Source: Flavobacterium sp. NKUCC04_CG
GTDB lineage: Bacteria; Bacteroidota; Bacteroidia; Flavobacteriales; Flavobacteriaceae
Reading direction: 5' to 3'
DNA length: 64,000 nucleotides
Assembly (NCBI RefSeq): GCF_019345525.1
Contig: NZ_JAHKRA010000003.1
Coordinates: forward strand, 124,001-188,000
Shown one piece after another: positions 1-9,515 of this stretch. The translations under genes and the position numbers were made by a program. How positions within the stretch are numbered: position 1 is the stretch's first letter; each line of letters starts with the position of its first letter. The notes below the pieces were generated by a model. It made no database searches. It was given only the letters and a program-made list of their open reading frames with translations, and was not told where the DNA came from.

Positions 1-1899
1 TAAAGGGTTTAGATTTAAGTCACAGTTATTAACAATCAATTTAAACGTTTCTATTAATGCACATGGTGTAACAACACCTATTTGATCCACTCTAACCCAA
101 ATTTGCTTTGGACCATCTGCGATATTAATTGTTTGTGCAAAAGGAATCGTATTAAGATTATTGGCTACCGCATCAGCTTCAGCACCGTAATATTTAAAGG
201 TAAACTGATTGCTTACTGTTAAAGACGATTCTACATCACGCAAATCAAAAGTTGCGTTACCGATATTGTCTTTACATTGATTTAAATCGATTGGTGTTCC
301 TAAAATAACTGGACCGACTACTTCTACAGTAATACTGTCAGTAAAGGCACAATCAAAATCATCAACCAATTCATAAGTATAGGTATAAGTACCCGGTGCA
401 CTAGGTCTAACCGTAGCATTACCTGTTGTACCTTGATTAACTAATCCTTCTGCTGGAAGCCATCTTTTAATATCTGCAACAGGAGTAAAAGATAAATCAG
501 CTGGAGCTTGCTCATCGGAAAACTCTACCGACCACCAGAAAATATATCCGTCGTCTTGTGCTAAATTATCACGAATAAAAAGCGTCCAATTCCCATTTAT
601 AGGACTACCTATTAAGGCATCAAAGTTATTATCTATCGGTAAATAATCTCCCGGAATATAAGTTCGTCCTGGTGAATTAATGTTAGTAGGTTCGGTTTGT
701 CCACCTGCAATCGTCGTAGCACCAGCCTCTGTAAAACAATAGGTCGATCCCAATCCTGGCCCCGAAACTAAATCATCGATAGGGTGTCCAAAAAAGTTAC
801 CTCCACCAGCTGGTCTAAACAACCAAGTAATCGCACCATTTGGTGCTTGTATCCACATATCCAAATCCCCCGTAAACGAATGCTCTAAATTAATACATAT
901 TTTAAAATCTCTCATGTGCTCTTCCTCCAAAACCTGATCTGCACAGTATTCATCTACTTTTATTGAAGTATTATATACTCTACCTAATCCATCGGGTAAC
1001 CACGTAGTTCCTGCTAATGGAGGAGTGGGTACAAAAGGAAAAGCAATCATTTCCGGAGCAGCGGTCAGCTGAATATCTTCTCCTAAACAATATACTAGTT
1101 TATCGGAGGCTAAATTAAAATCTACATCTTTTGTCGTTGAAACCAAAACCGTAACTGTTGCTACTTGATCGGAACGACAGCCTGTGGGGTCTTCTATAAT
1201 AAGACTTACTCTATAAGCACCCGGTTCATCGTAGGATGTTGCTACGCGTTGCCCTAAGCCACGAGTACCGTTTTTAAAATCCCACATGTATTTTGCTCCC
1301 TCCGCTGTTTCAGAGAATTCAGCTGCTCCAGTAAAAAAGATTTCTTCACCAACACAAATCTTTACAGTACCATAATCTTCCTCACATACTTTTCCCAGTG
1401 CAGGATTAGCATCCGGCGAGGTTTGTACAATTCGCGGTACCATTATTTGACAAGGCGGCGCACAAGTAATTCTAGCAGAAAAACCTGGAGCGGTATTGGT
1501 GTCATCTGAAGTAAACACTAAGGTAAGACAACCGGTAGCACCATCACCTATTAAGGCAGATACCGTACCCGGCGAATTGGTCCCGGTAAAAGGATCGAGT
1601 CCTATTTGCTGACCTCCTGTACCAATTCCATCAAAAATTGTAAGGAAATCGGCGTTATTTTCAAGTAAAAAGGTTGTGAAATCTAACCTAACGAAAGCAC
1701 CGTCAACATCCGGACAGATAGTCATCGTAATGTTTTCGTCATTAGAGTAGTTTCCATTAAACCCTCCAGAATCGTATACGATTCCCGAACAAGTTCGAAT
1801 GACCCGATTCTCCATCAGATAAGGAGTATTATCCTCCCCTCCCTGTGCAAAGGAAAACAATGAAGTAAATATTAAAAATAAAAATATTATTTGTTTCAT
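1..1899 (-). CDS. Secreted multidomain CUB/PKD/P-domain protein, 3' end beyond window
   Basis: An open frame of 633 codons starts at the ATG at 1899 and runs off the left edge without a stop, so the C-terminus is missing. Residues 1-19 form a signal peptide. Residues about 37-146 look like a CUB domain (paired cysteines, YDSGG and FDG motifs). About 165-240 is PKD-like (YMWDFKNGT). About 325-457 resembles the P domain of proprotein convertases (HSFTGDLDMWI, then NGNWTLFIRDN). In Flavobacteria this architecture belongs to large surface proteins exported by the type IX secretion system, usually ending in a gliding-associated (type B) sorting domain; that end is not visible here. It follows the 135-aa gene by 12 nt, so the two are probably cotranscribed. 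Function is likely adhesion or extracellular binding, by inference only. Confidence 0.8.
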   Translation of the reverse strand, partial: MKQIIFLFLIFTSLFSFAQGGEDNTPYLMENRVIRTCSGIVYDSGGFNGNYSNDENITMTICPDVDGAFVRLDFTTFLLENNADFLTIFDGIGTGGQQIGLDPFTGTNSPGTVSALIGDGATGCLTLVFTSDDTNTAPGFSARITCAPPCQIMVPRIVQTSPDANPALGKVCEEDYGTVKICVGEEIFFTGAAEFSETAEGAKYMWDFKNGTRGLGQRVATSYDEPGAYRVSLIIEDPTGCRSDQVATVTVLVSTTKDVDFNLASDKLVYCLGEDIQLTAAPEMIAFPFVPTPPLAGTTWLPDGLGRVYNTSIKVDEYCADQVLEEEHMRDFKICINLEHSFTGDLDMWIQAPNGAITWLFRPAGGGNFFGHPIDDLVSGPGLGSTYCFTEAGATTIAGGQTEPTNINSPGRTYIPGDYLPIDNNFDALIGSPINGNWTLFIRDNLAQDDGYIFWWSVEFSDEQAPADLSFTPVADIKRWLPAEGLVNQGTTGNATVRPSAPGTYTYTYELVDDFDCAFTDSITVEVVGPVILGTPIDLNQCKDNIGNATFDLRDVESSLTVSNQFTFKYYGAEADAVANNLNTIPFAQTINIADGPKQIWVRVDQIGVVTPCALIETFKLIVNNCDLNLNPL

Positions 1900-1911
1900 C
1901 TTTATGGTTTA

Positions 1912-2319
1912 TTATTTAGAAGTTGGATTAATCTTAATTATATAATTAGTATTATCAATACGATAGGAGATTCTAAAATTAGCGAAAAAATTCAAATCGT
2001 ATTTTAGTACATTAAAATTATTGATATCAAAAGCCTCATCTCTTCTTAAGTTTCGATTGTACTTATTAAACAACGGCATGGTAGATAGCTTAACATCCTT
2101 CTCATCTGCTGAAGGAGCTACTTCAATGATCTCTATTCGCTCTGTCAGCAAACGTTCCAAAGCTTTTACTCGCCATGGATCACTTGCTAACAATTTCATA
2201 TTATCCCGATATACTTCTTGGATCCGAGGATCAATTACCGCTGCTGTATCCACCTGCGCACTAGCACCGTAGAACATCATACTCGCAAGAAACAGAAAAA
2301 CAAAACTAATTCCTTTCAT
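1912..2319 (-). CDS. Small secreted protein of unknown function
   Basis: Encodes 135 aa with a clear signal peptide (residues 1-22, ending GASAQ). The mature part is charged, with a helical segment (DPRIQEVYRDNMKLLASDPW) followed by a region ending in short beta-type stretches. I do not recognise a family. It sits 12 nt upstream of the large CUB/P-domain surface protein on the same strand, so it is probably the first gene of a two-gene operon and may act with that protein in the periplasm or at the outer membrane; this is inference from position alone. A TATATTTG element lies about 110 nt upstream. Confidence 0.75.
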   Translation of the reverse strand: MKGISFVFLFLASMMFYGASAQVDTAAVIDPRIQEVYRDNMKLLASDPWRVKALERLLTERIEIIEVAPSADEKDVKLSTMPLFNKYNRNLRRDEAFDINNFNVLKYDLNFFANFRISYRIDNTNYIIKINPTSK

Positions 2320-2425
2320 TATTATAAGCTTTTTTGGTTGTTCAATAAAATAGGTATTTTCTCATTAATTTTCAGCTCGCTGTTAACACGGTTGTAATCA
2401 AATGTTAATTTTGAGTTTAAATTTC

Positions 2426-2433
2426 CAAATATA
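2426..2433 (-). promoter_or_regulatory. Flavobacterial -7 promoter element for the 135-aa gene
   Basis: Reads TATATTTG on the minus strand, an exact match to the Bacteroidota TAnnTTTG -7 element. It is about 107 nt upstream of the minus-strand start at 2319. No TTG -33 element at the right spacing was seen. Confidence 0.4.
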
Positions 2434-2457
2434 GCATTTCATACAATATAACTTCGT

Positions 2458-2465
2458 TAAATTTG
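2458..2465 (+). promoter_or_regulatory. -7 promoter element for the NifU-like gene
   Basis: TAAATTTG matches TAnnTTTG and lies 16 nt before the ATG at 2482, implying a very short leader. The -33 element is not evident. Confidence 0.45.
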
Positions 2466-2481
2466 AAAAAAATCAAAAAAA

Positions 2482-3381
2482 ATGTCCCAAATAAAAACGA
2501 TTGACAGTCAAAACCCCGCCATTGTTAAGTTTGTATTGCCAGACTTCATTATAAAAGGAGCGAGTTACGAGTTTAAAAATATCGATGAAACCGCGCTATC
2601 TCCGTTGGCAAAACAACTTTTTTATCTTCCATTTGTTAAAACTGTCTTTATTTCGAGCAATTTTGTTGCCATTGAAAAATTTTCAATTGTAGAATGGGCA
2701 GAAGTTAAGGATTTAGTTGCAGAACAAATACAAGCTTTTATAGAAAAAGGTGGCAAAGTGATTTTAGAACCGGAGAACCAACCAAAAAAACAACCCATTA
2801 CTATATATGGGGAAACCACTCCGAATCCGGCTGTTTTAAAGTTTGTTGCCAATAAGATACTTACCAAGAAATCCGTTGAATACAAAAACATAGATGAGAC
2901 GACCTCATCGCCTTTGGCTAAAGAACTGTTTCAACTGGCTTTTATCAAAGAAATATTTATTGACGAGAACTATGTATCCATTACCAAGTACGATACGTAT
3001 GAGTGGCAAGAAATCACTTTGGAAGTCAGAACTTTTATTAAAAACTTTTTGGAAAACGGCAACTTAGCCGTAGAGGAAAGTTTGATTACAAACACTACGG
3101 AATCCGACAAAAAAACCGAAGCGCATTTTGATAGCCTGGATACCATCTCACAGCAGATTATCAACATACTAGAAGAATACGTTAAACCCGCTGTCGCCGC
3201 CGATGGTGGAAACATTGCTTTTCAGTCCTATGACGCCGATCAAAACACGGTAAATGTAATTTTGCAAGGCGCTTGTAGCGGTTGTCCTTCTTCTACTTTT
3301 ACGTTAAAAAACGGAATCGAAAATATGCTAAGACAAATGCTTAACGACGAAAGTATTCGAGTAGAAGCTTCAAACGGATAA
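2482..3381 (+). CDS. NifU-like Fe-S cluster carrier with tandem Nfu N-domains
   Basis: Encodes 299 aa. It has two consecutive Nfu/NifU N-terminal domains (about residues 10-95 and 108-195), recognisable as a duplication from the repeated EYKNIDET / SPLAKELF and EFKNIDET / SPLAKQLF segments. A C-terminal NifU scaffold domain follows (about 215-297) with the CSGCPSS motif, whose CxxC cysteines bind a bridging Fe-S cluster. Nfu proteins pass assembled clusters to apo-enzymes in the cytoplasm; the abundant Fe-S and cytochrome proteins in this window are plausible clients but no direct link is shown. It is monocistronic and flanked by a terminator hairpin. Other Nfu proteins usually carry one N-domain. 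Confidence 0.9.
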   Translation: MSQIKTIDSQNPAIVKFVLPDFIIKGASYEFKNIDETALSPLAKQLFYLPFVKTVFISSNFVAIEKFSIVEWAEVKDLVAEQIQAFIEKGGKVILEPENQPKKQPITIYGETTPNPAVLKFVANKILTKKSVEYKNIDETTSSPLAKELFQLAFIKEIFIDENYVSITKYDTYEWQEITLEVRTFIKNFLENGNLAVEESLITNTTESDKKTEAHFDSLDTISQQIINILEEYVKPAVAADGGNIAFQSYDADQNTVNVILQGACSGCPSSTFTLKNGIENMLRQMLNDESIRVEASNG

Positions 3382-3430
3382 TTTTTAAAAGAATGCTAAA
3401 CATTTGAATTGACCATATAATAAATCAACT

Positions 3431-3462
3431 AAAAGACTGCCTCCTATTTGAGACAGTCTTTT
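3431..3462 (+). terminator. Terminator after the NifU-like gene
   Basis: A perfect 9-bp stem (AAAAGACTG with CAGTCTTTT) is followed by a T run. It lies about 50 nt after the stop at 3381. Confidence 0.75.
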
Positions 3463-3577
3463 TTTATACTCTATTATCTCCCCGTCTTTAAAATTCCTCT
3501 TCAATGAAGCGTTTTAAGCAAGACAATACTCCCTTCCAGCAGCCACCTTCTCAAATAACGTAGAATACTATAAAAAC

Positions 3578-3607
3578 AAAAGAGGCTGCCTATAGACAAC
3601 CTCTTTT
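3578..3607 (-). terminator. Terminator of the phosphate transporter gene
   Basis: The 8-bp stem AAAAGAGG/CCTCTTTT is extended by further pairs after one mismatch. On the minus strand a T-rich tract follows it. It lies 19 nt beyond the stop of the PiT gene. Confidence 0.7.
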
Positions 3608-3626
3608 AAAACCAAATTGATTAACC

Positions 3627-5888
3627 TTATTTTTTTACATGCAAATCAAATTCTCTAAACAACTCCAACAATCCCATAGTTGCTTTGATCAAGTCATCGG
3701 TCTCAAATAAAATAGAGAAATACAACTTACTGTTTTTAGGACTGGTTTCTGTCGTTCTTATACGTATAATCTGCTTTTGAATCAAACTGTCGACATAAAT
3801 AATTAAAGTTTCTTTGTCCTTTAATAAATGTTCTATTTGAGAAAAATCTTCTTTGCTAAAAGTTCGTTCGATTTTTTCAAACAATTCTTGCAATTGACGG
3901 TCGGTACTTTTTAAATCGCGAATCTGATTAAACTTTAATTTCTTATGGTTGTTATCGACATGCGTATAACTGTTTTGCGCTATAAAGCTCACCGCCTTAA
4001 CCATGTCTTGTAGATAACCCAAAGTCAATATATAAAACTTACTCGCTTCAACAGAGGTTTCGTCGAGATTCTTTACAAAGAAATACACATTTCCTTTTAG
4101 CTCTTCAATTTCTTTTTCAAGCTTCTTTAATTTTTTTCTACTCTGTTTTAATTTACTCAGTTCTTGCAGACCTAAACTGTCGATTACCGAGATATATAAT
4201 TCTTTGGTTTTGCCGATTACCGTAGCAATTTGAGCAGAACTTTCAGACACAACACCTTGTATGGTTACGATATCATGGGAATTCAGTTCTGAGGCTTTAG
4301 TAGCATCTTTCTCTTTTGTCTTCTTTTGGTACTTCTTATTGCTTCTATACAACAATATTCCTACTAGAATAAATAAAGCCACCACAGCGTAAACCTCTCC
4401 TATTTTTAAAACATAGGCCGTAACAAAGGCTGCCAAAAAGGCAACTACAGCCGTTACTATCCATCCTCCTATTACATTAAAAACACCCGTCACCCTATAT
4501 ACGGCAGTATCTCGATCCCAAGCACCATCTGCGAAAGAGGTACCCATGGCAACCATAAAAGTAACATAGGTTGTGGAAAGCGGTAACTGCATAGAGGTTC
4601 CAATAGAAATCAAAATACTAGCCACCATTAAATTAACCGACGCCCGTACCATGTCAAATGCCGGCTCTTCTATTTTTTTATTTTTAACTTTATTGGGCTT
4701 TTCAAATTGTTTATCAATTTTCAGTTGAAGGGATTTCGGCAAAAAATAATTCACTCCCATTCCCAGATAAACCATCGCACGAACGATACCCTTAGACAAG
4801 ACATTCGGCTTAAACTTTTCCGTAGTAGTACCCGTGTCTTGACGTGCCAAATTCATTTCTGTCTCTATAACGTTTCTGGCCTTTTTAGAAGTCCATAAGG
4901 TATATACCATAACCAGTCCGGCAATCAATAAGAAATAAAACGGAGCTTGAATATTATCGTTAGCCAACTCGCCCATCATATACGCGTTTGGATCTAAATT
5001 TCCCGAAGCCATAAAGAACTCATACGCTTGAAAAGCCGCTATAGGCACTCCTATAAAATTCACCAAGTCGTTACCTGCAAAAGCCAAAGCTAAAGCGAAG
5101 GTTCCAATAATGATAATTAATTTTAAAATATGAATTTTAAACACACTCATCAAAAGCTGCGACAGCAAGGTCCAGAAAACAAAGGACATCAGTACGATTT
5201 GAAATTGATGGTGGTTAATCCAGTAATAGGTTTCCTTAGATATAAAGGAAACGCCTTTTAATCCTTTTATTAAGATAAAAAAAGTAATTGCCGTAATCGC
5301 CACACCTCCAAACAGGGCTCCAAAATATTTTAGTCTTTTATCGATATGAAAGGTAAAAAACATTCTAGAGACATACTGTACCAGTGTACCTATAGTGAAA
5401 GACAATAAAACAGATAAAAATATACTATATACAATTTCGGATGCTTTCTCCGTATTGATATACTGTGGCAATGCCGCCAAAGTACCGTCGGTCATTACAA
5501 TTTTCACTATAGCCAAACAAACCGCCGCTCCAAGTAATTCAAAAATAATAGAAACCGTGGTAGATGTAGGAAGTCCGAGGTTATTAAAAACATCCAACAG
5601 CAATACATCCGTTATCATAACAGCCAAGAAAATAATCATGACATCATTAAAGCTGAACATGCTGGGGACAAAAATACCACTTCGCGCAATTTCCATCATA
5701 CCATTTGAAAACAACGCACCGACTAAAATCCCCAAAGTTGCGACCACCATAATGGCTTTAAATGGAACCGCCTTAGACCCTATAGCAGAGTTTAAAAAAT
5801 TGACTGCATCATTACTAACCCCAACCGTTATATCGATTACGGCTAAAATGGCTAAAGCAATTAACATGATTACAAAAATCTGATCCAT
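3627..5888 (-). CDS. Inorganic phosphate transporter, PiT family
   Basis: Encodes 753 aa of an inner-membrane symporter of the PiT family (PF01384), which imports inorganic phosphate with a cation. The duplicated PiT signature is present: GVSNDAVNFL at residues 23-32 with GSKA following, and LPLSTTYVTFMVAMG near residue 440. About a dozen hydrophobic segments occupy residues 1-510. The C-terminal part (about 540-753) is soluble and rich in charged, coiled-coil-like helices, resembling a PhoU-like tail; this long form is common in Bacteroidota. The start is the ATG at 5888. It is transcribed divergently from the DUF255 gene across 167 nt and is followed by a hairpin terminator. No Pho-box-like operator was identified. 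Confidence 0.92.
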   Translation of the reverse strand: MDQIFVIMLIALAILAVIDITVGVSNDAVNFLNSAIGSKAVPFKAIMVVATLGILVGALFSNGMMEIARSGIFVPSMFSFNDVMIIFLAVMITDVLLLDVFNNLGLPTSTTVSIIFELLGAAVCLAIVKIVMTDGTLAALPQYINTEKASEIVYSIFLSVLLSFTIGTLVQYVSRMFFTFHIDKRLKYFGALFGGVAITAITFFILIKGLKGVSFISKETYYWINHHQFQIVLMSFVFWTLLSQLLMSVFKIHILKLIIIIGTFALALAFAGNDLVNFIGVPIAAFQAYEFFMASGNLDPNAYMMGELANDNIQAPFYFLLIAGLVMVYTLWTSKKARNVIETEMNLARQDTGTTTEKFKPNVLSKGIVRAMVYLGMGVNYFLPKSLQLKIDKQFEKPNKVKNKKIEEPAFDMVRASVNLMVASILISIGTSMQLPLSTTYVTFMVAMGTSFADGAWDRDTAVYRVTGVFNVIGGWIVTAVVAFLAAFVTAYVLKIGEVYAVVALFILVGILLYRSNKKYQKKTKEKDATKASELNSHDIVTIQGVVSESSAQIATVIGKTKELYISVIDSLGLQELSKLKQSRKKLKKLEKEIEELKGNVYFFVKNLDETSVEASKFYILTLGYLQDMVKAVSFIAQNSYTHVDNNHKKLKFNQIRDLKSTDRQLQELFEKIERTFSKEDFSQIEHLLKDKETLIIYVDSLIQKQIIRIRTTETSPKNSKLYFSILFETDDLIKATMGLLELFREFDLHVKK

Positions 5889-6055
5889 ATACTCCTTTTT
5901 TATTCGCCTTGCAAAATTCAGGTATCGGTTTGAGTTTTACGTTAAGTTAATGTTATTAAACGATTAAACTCCCCAAAAAAAACATGGACTATCCACCGAC
6001 TTTCCATTCTTTATTTCGTCTTGTATTTCTTATCTTTACCTTCTAATTAAGCCCT

Positions 6056-8062
6056 ATGAATGAGCTATCCTCAGAATCCAGTCCGTATTTGTTGCAACAT
6101 GCAGAAAACCCCATCTTTTGGAAGAGTTGGAATAAACAAACGTTACAAAGCGCTCTAGATGAGCACAAATTGATCGTTGTTAGTATAGGATATTCAACCT
6201 GTCATTGGTGCCATGTCATGGAGCACGAAAGTTTTGAGACCGAAGAGGTAGCACAGTTGATGAATTCGCATTTTATTTCGATTAAGATCGACCGAGAAGA
6301 ACGTCCGGATTTAGATGCCTTTTATATGAAGGCAGTACAATTGATGACCAAACAGGGCGGATGGCCTTTAAACGTCGTGTGTCTTCCTAACGGAAGCCCA
6401 ATTTGGGGTGGCACTTATTTCCCGAAAGAGAATTGGCTGGAAGCGTTAACGCAATTACACCATCTATTTAAATCAGACGAGGCTAAAATGAATGAATTCG
6501 CCTCGCAATTGCATGAAGGCATTACTTTTTTAAGCGGAATTCCACAAGCGAAGACAGTAGAAAACACATCGGATACAGAAGACCTTATCGACAAGTGGAA
6601 AAAGAGTTTTGACTGGGAATTTGGCGGCTACAGTAGAGCACCCAAATTTATGATGCCCAACAATCTTTCTTTTCTACAAAAATATGGCTACTTACACGAA
6701 GACGAATCCTTATTAAGTTATGTGGATTTGACTTTAACCAAAATGGCATGGGGCGGTCTTTTTGATACGGTACTCGGAGGTTTCTCCCGTTATTCCGTCG
6801 ATCATCAATGGCACATTCCTCATTTCGAAAAAATGCTTTACGACAATGCTCAGCTTTTAAGTCTGTATGCCGATGCATACAAGCGAACTTCTGATGAATT
6901 GTATAAAAATTGTATCGAAAAAACAATCCGTTTCATCGAAGCTACTTGGGAAAATGGTGAAGGAGGTTTTTATTCCGCTCTAGACGCAGACAGCCTAACC
7001 AACGACAACCGACTGATTGAAGGCGCTTATTATTCGTGGACAAAAGAGGCCCTACAAGCCTTAATAGACAACGATTTTCCGCTATTCGAGCAGCTTTTTA
7101 ACATCAATCCTTTTGGCTATTGGGAAGACGGTTTATATGTTTTAATTCAAAGTGAATCCTTAGAGATTATTGCCGCTAAAAACAAGCTTTCGCTAAGTCA
7201 ATTAAAAGACAAAAAACAGCAGTGGGAGGAAATTTTATTAGAAGAACGCAACAAAAGACCCGCTCCGCGGCTTGACGACAAAACCTTAACCGCGTGGAAT
7301 GCTTTATTGATTGTGGGATATCTCGATGCATATAGTGCATTAGACCAAGTGGAATACTTAGAAAAAGCTCAAAAGATTCATCATTTTATCTCCACTAAAA
7401 TGTGGTCAGAAGAATCCGGTTTATACCACACGTATAAAAATGGAAAAGCGACTATTTCTGGTTTTTTAGATGATTATGCGATGTATATTCACGCCTTAAT
7501 ATCCTTATTCGAAAATACTTTAGACGAAACTTATATCAAACAGGCCAAGCAATTGACCGATTATTGTTTGGACGTTTTTTTTAACGACGCCCATCAGTTT
7601 TTTAATTTTAGTCAGCACAACGACCACAGCATCATAACCAATGCCATCGAAATAGAAGACAATGTTATTCCTTCATCCAATTCGTATATGGCGATGAACT
7701 TGATTAAACTAGGCATTTTATACGAGAATGCCCATTATAATAAGTTGGCAGAAAACATGGTAAACACCATTAAAACTCAAATTGATTATGCTTCCGCTTA
7801 TTCCAACTGGCTTATAGCCGATCTATACCGCTCCAACCCGAGTGAACTAGCGATAACTGGTACCGATGCTTTAGTGCAAACTCAAGCTATCAAGAGGCAT
7901 TTTATATCTAAAACCGCTATATTTGGTGCTACTACGGCCTCTACTTTAGCCTTTTTTGATCATCGATTCGATTCGGAACAAACTATGTTTTACTTTTGTC
8001 AAATGCAATCCTGTCAAAAGCCAGAAACGGATGCGCTGTTTTTACAAAATAAAATTTTATAA
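6056..8062 (+). CDS. DUF255 / YyaL-type thioredoxin-domain protein
   Basis: Encodes 668 aa, the usual length of the DUF255 (YyaL, SPATA20-like) family. The N-terminal 165 residues form a thioredoxin-like domain with the conserved STCHWCHVMEHESF segment (Cys49 and Cys52). The remainder resembles the alpha/alpha-toroid of six-hairpin glycosidases (for example WGGLFDTVLGGFSRYSVD, PHFEKMLYDNAQL and RDDKTLTAWN-like segments). The biochemical function of the family is not settled. There is no signal peptide, so it is probably cytoplasmic. The mscS gene begins 3 nt after its stop, implying cotranscription. Confidence 0.88.
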   Translation: MNELSSESSPYLLQHAENPIFWKSWNKQTLQSALDEHKLIVVSIGYSTCHWCHVMEHESFETEEVAQLMNSHFISIKIDREERPDLDAFYMKAVQLMTKQGGWPLNVVCLPNGSPIWGGTYFPKENWLEALTQLHHLFKSDEAKMNEFASQLHEGITFLSGIPQAKTVENTSDTEDLIDKWKKSFDWEFGGYSRAPKFMMPNNLSFLQKYGYLHEDESLLSYVDLTLTKMAWGGLFDTVLGGFSRYSVDHQWHIPHFEKMLYDNAQLLSLYADAYKRTSDELYKNCIEKTIRFIEATWENGEGGFYSALDADSLTNDNRLIEGAYYSWTKEALQALIDNDFPLFEQLFNINPFGYWEDGLYVLIQSESLEIIAAKNKLSLSQLKDKKQQWEEILLEERNKRPAPRLDDKTLTAWNALLIVGYLDAYSALDQVEYLEKAQKIHHFISTKMWSEESGLYHTYKNGKATISGFLDDYAMYIHALISLFENTLDETYIKQAKQLTDYCLDVFFNDAHQFFNFSQHNDHSIITNAIEIEDNVIPSSNSYMAMNLIKLGILYENAHYNKLAENMVNTIKTQIDYASAYSNWLIADLYRSNPSELAITGTDALVQTQAIKRHFISKTAIFGATTASTLAFFDHRFDSEQTMFYFCQMQSCQKPETDALFLQNKIL

Positions 8063-8065
8063 TTC

Positions 8066-8836
8066 ATGGAAAAAACCGACCAATTATTATCTAAGTACCT
8101 AGAAGCCATCATCGATTATATTCCCAACATCGTTGGTGCTTTAATCATTTTAGTTATAGGTTTGATAATTATTCGTCTGTTAAAGAAATTTGCTCAGAGA
8201 ATTTTTCTAAAACAACATTTAGATCCGACTTCTATAAGTTTTTTACTAGACGGTATCATTTGGGCGCTGCGCGCACTACTCTTTATCGCTATTATATCCA
8301 AGCTCGGAATTGAAACCACATCTTTTGTTACCATAATCGGTGCCATGAGTTTGGCTATTGGATTATCTCTTCAGGGCTCTCTAGCAAACTTTGCCGGTGG
8401 TGTATTGATTATACTTTTTAAACCGTTTCGCATTGGCGATATCATCGAAGCACAGGCAGAGGTGGGAAAAGTATTGGAAATACATATTTTTTCAACCAAA
8501 ATAGTGACTTATCAAAATCAAGTTCTCTATATACCCAACGGGATTTTATCCAATGGTAAAATAAAAAACTACTCTCAAAACAAGCTGCGAAAAACAGAAG
8601 TGCTGATTCAAGCACCTTTAACCAAAGACAGTGCTGTATTTATTGAAAAAATGGAAGTGTTGCTGCAAGCTAATGACCTGATAATAAAGAAACCCAACCC
8701 GAGAATTTTAATTAAAGAAGTATTGGATACCAAAATAACTTACAACATACAAGTTTGGGTTGAAAACCACAATCACACAGAGGTGTCGTCATTTATATTA
8801 CAAAAAGGCAAAGAAATCTTTGCCACAATCGAATAG
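8066..8836 (+). CDS. Small-conductance mechanosensitive ion channel (MscS family)
   Basis: Encodes 256 aa with three N-terminal hydrophobic helices (about residues 17-37, 62-83 and 88-118). The pore-lining third helix has the family's Gly/Ala-rich pattern (GAMSLAIGLSLQGSLANFAG), followed by the beta domain (FRIGDIIEA, VLYIPNGILS). MscS channels release osmolytes under hypo-osmotic shock in the inner membrane. It is 3 nt downstream of the DUF255 gene and only 7 nt from the convergent tsaB stop, so no room remains for an independent terminator. Confidence 0.92.
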   Translation: MEKTDQLLSKYLEAIIDYIPNIVGALIILVIGLIIIRLLKKFAQRIFLKQHLDPTSISFLLDGIIWALRALLFIAIISKLGIETTSFVTIIGAMSLAIGLSLQGSLANFAGGVLIILFKPFRIGDIIEAQAEVGKVLEIHIFSTKIVTYQNQVLYIPNGILSNGKIKNYSQNKLRKTEVLIQAPLTKDSAVFIEKMEVLLQANDLIIKKPNPRILIKEVLDTKITYNIQVWVENHNHTEVSSFILQKGKEIFATIE

Positions 8837-8843
8837 ATAGAGA

Positions 8844-9515
8844 TTATTGCTTTTTAGTCAACAACAAAAAATCTTTTAAATAAAAAGGTTCAAAATAAGC
8901 CACATCTTCAAAGTCATGATTCAAGTATTTCCCATAGGCTAAACCTCCCATATCCTTAGCAGACGGATACGTAATTCCGTCGTGATATACGAACATACCA
9001 CCTTGTAAAACGTCTTTGCATTTTGCAGCACCATCGCCAATTAAATGTATTTTTTGTGGTTGTAAATAATCTAAAGCAGTTGGAGTTATAATCAATGCCT
9101 TAGTCTCTTCTACTCGCTCGTACTTCTGATTAAATACCGCTGTAAAAACTTCCATTCTTCGAGCGTCTATCATCGGAACAATCAAGCCATCGGCGTCCTT
9201 TAATTGCCGCGCCAATACATTTAGTGTATTAAGCCCTATTAATGGCAGCCCTAGAGCATAACACAAGCCCTTGACTGCAGATACGCCAATTCTAAGTCCG
9301 GTATATGAACCCGGCCCTTTGCTAACGGCAATAGCACTTAAATCACTGCAGTTTAAACCGGCCTGCTTTAAGACTGATTCGATATAGAGATGCAATTTTT
9401 CCGCATGACTAAATTGCGCTTCGGCCAATTCTTCATAGTACAACAATTCACCATTACCGGATAGGGAAACAGAACAATTTTTAGTAGCTGTTTCAACGCT
9501 TAATATATAAACCAT
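8844..9515 (-). CDS. tsaB: tRNA threonylcarbamoyladenosine biosynthesis protein TsaB
   Basis: Encodes 223 aa of the ASKHA-fold TsaB/YeaZ family. TsaB is the partner of TsaD and TsaE in making t6A at position 37 of ANN-decoding tRNAs. The N-terminus (LSVETATKNCSVSLS) and the segment KGPGSYTGLRIGVSAVKGL (residues about 67-85) are diagnostic. Its ATG overlaps the stop of the upstream adaptor gene by 1 nt, so the two are translationally coupled. It converges with mscS. Confidence 0.93.
   Translation of the reverse strand: MVYILSVETATKNCSVSLSGNGELLYYEELAEAQFSHAEKLHLYIESVLKQAGLNCSDLSAIAVSKGPGSYTGLRIGVSAVKGLCYALGLPLIGLNTLNVLARQLKDADGLIVPMIDARRMEVFTAVFNQKYERVEETKALIITPTALDYLQPQKIHLIGDGAAKCKDVLQGGMFVYHDGITYPSAKDMGGLAYGKYLNHDFEDVAYFEPFYLKDFLLLTKKQ

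Noticed and set aside
5395..5883. 162-codon frame antisense to the phosphate transporter
   Set aside because: Lies wholly inside a well-supported gene on the other strand and has no recognisable domain.
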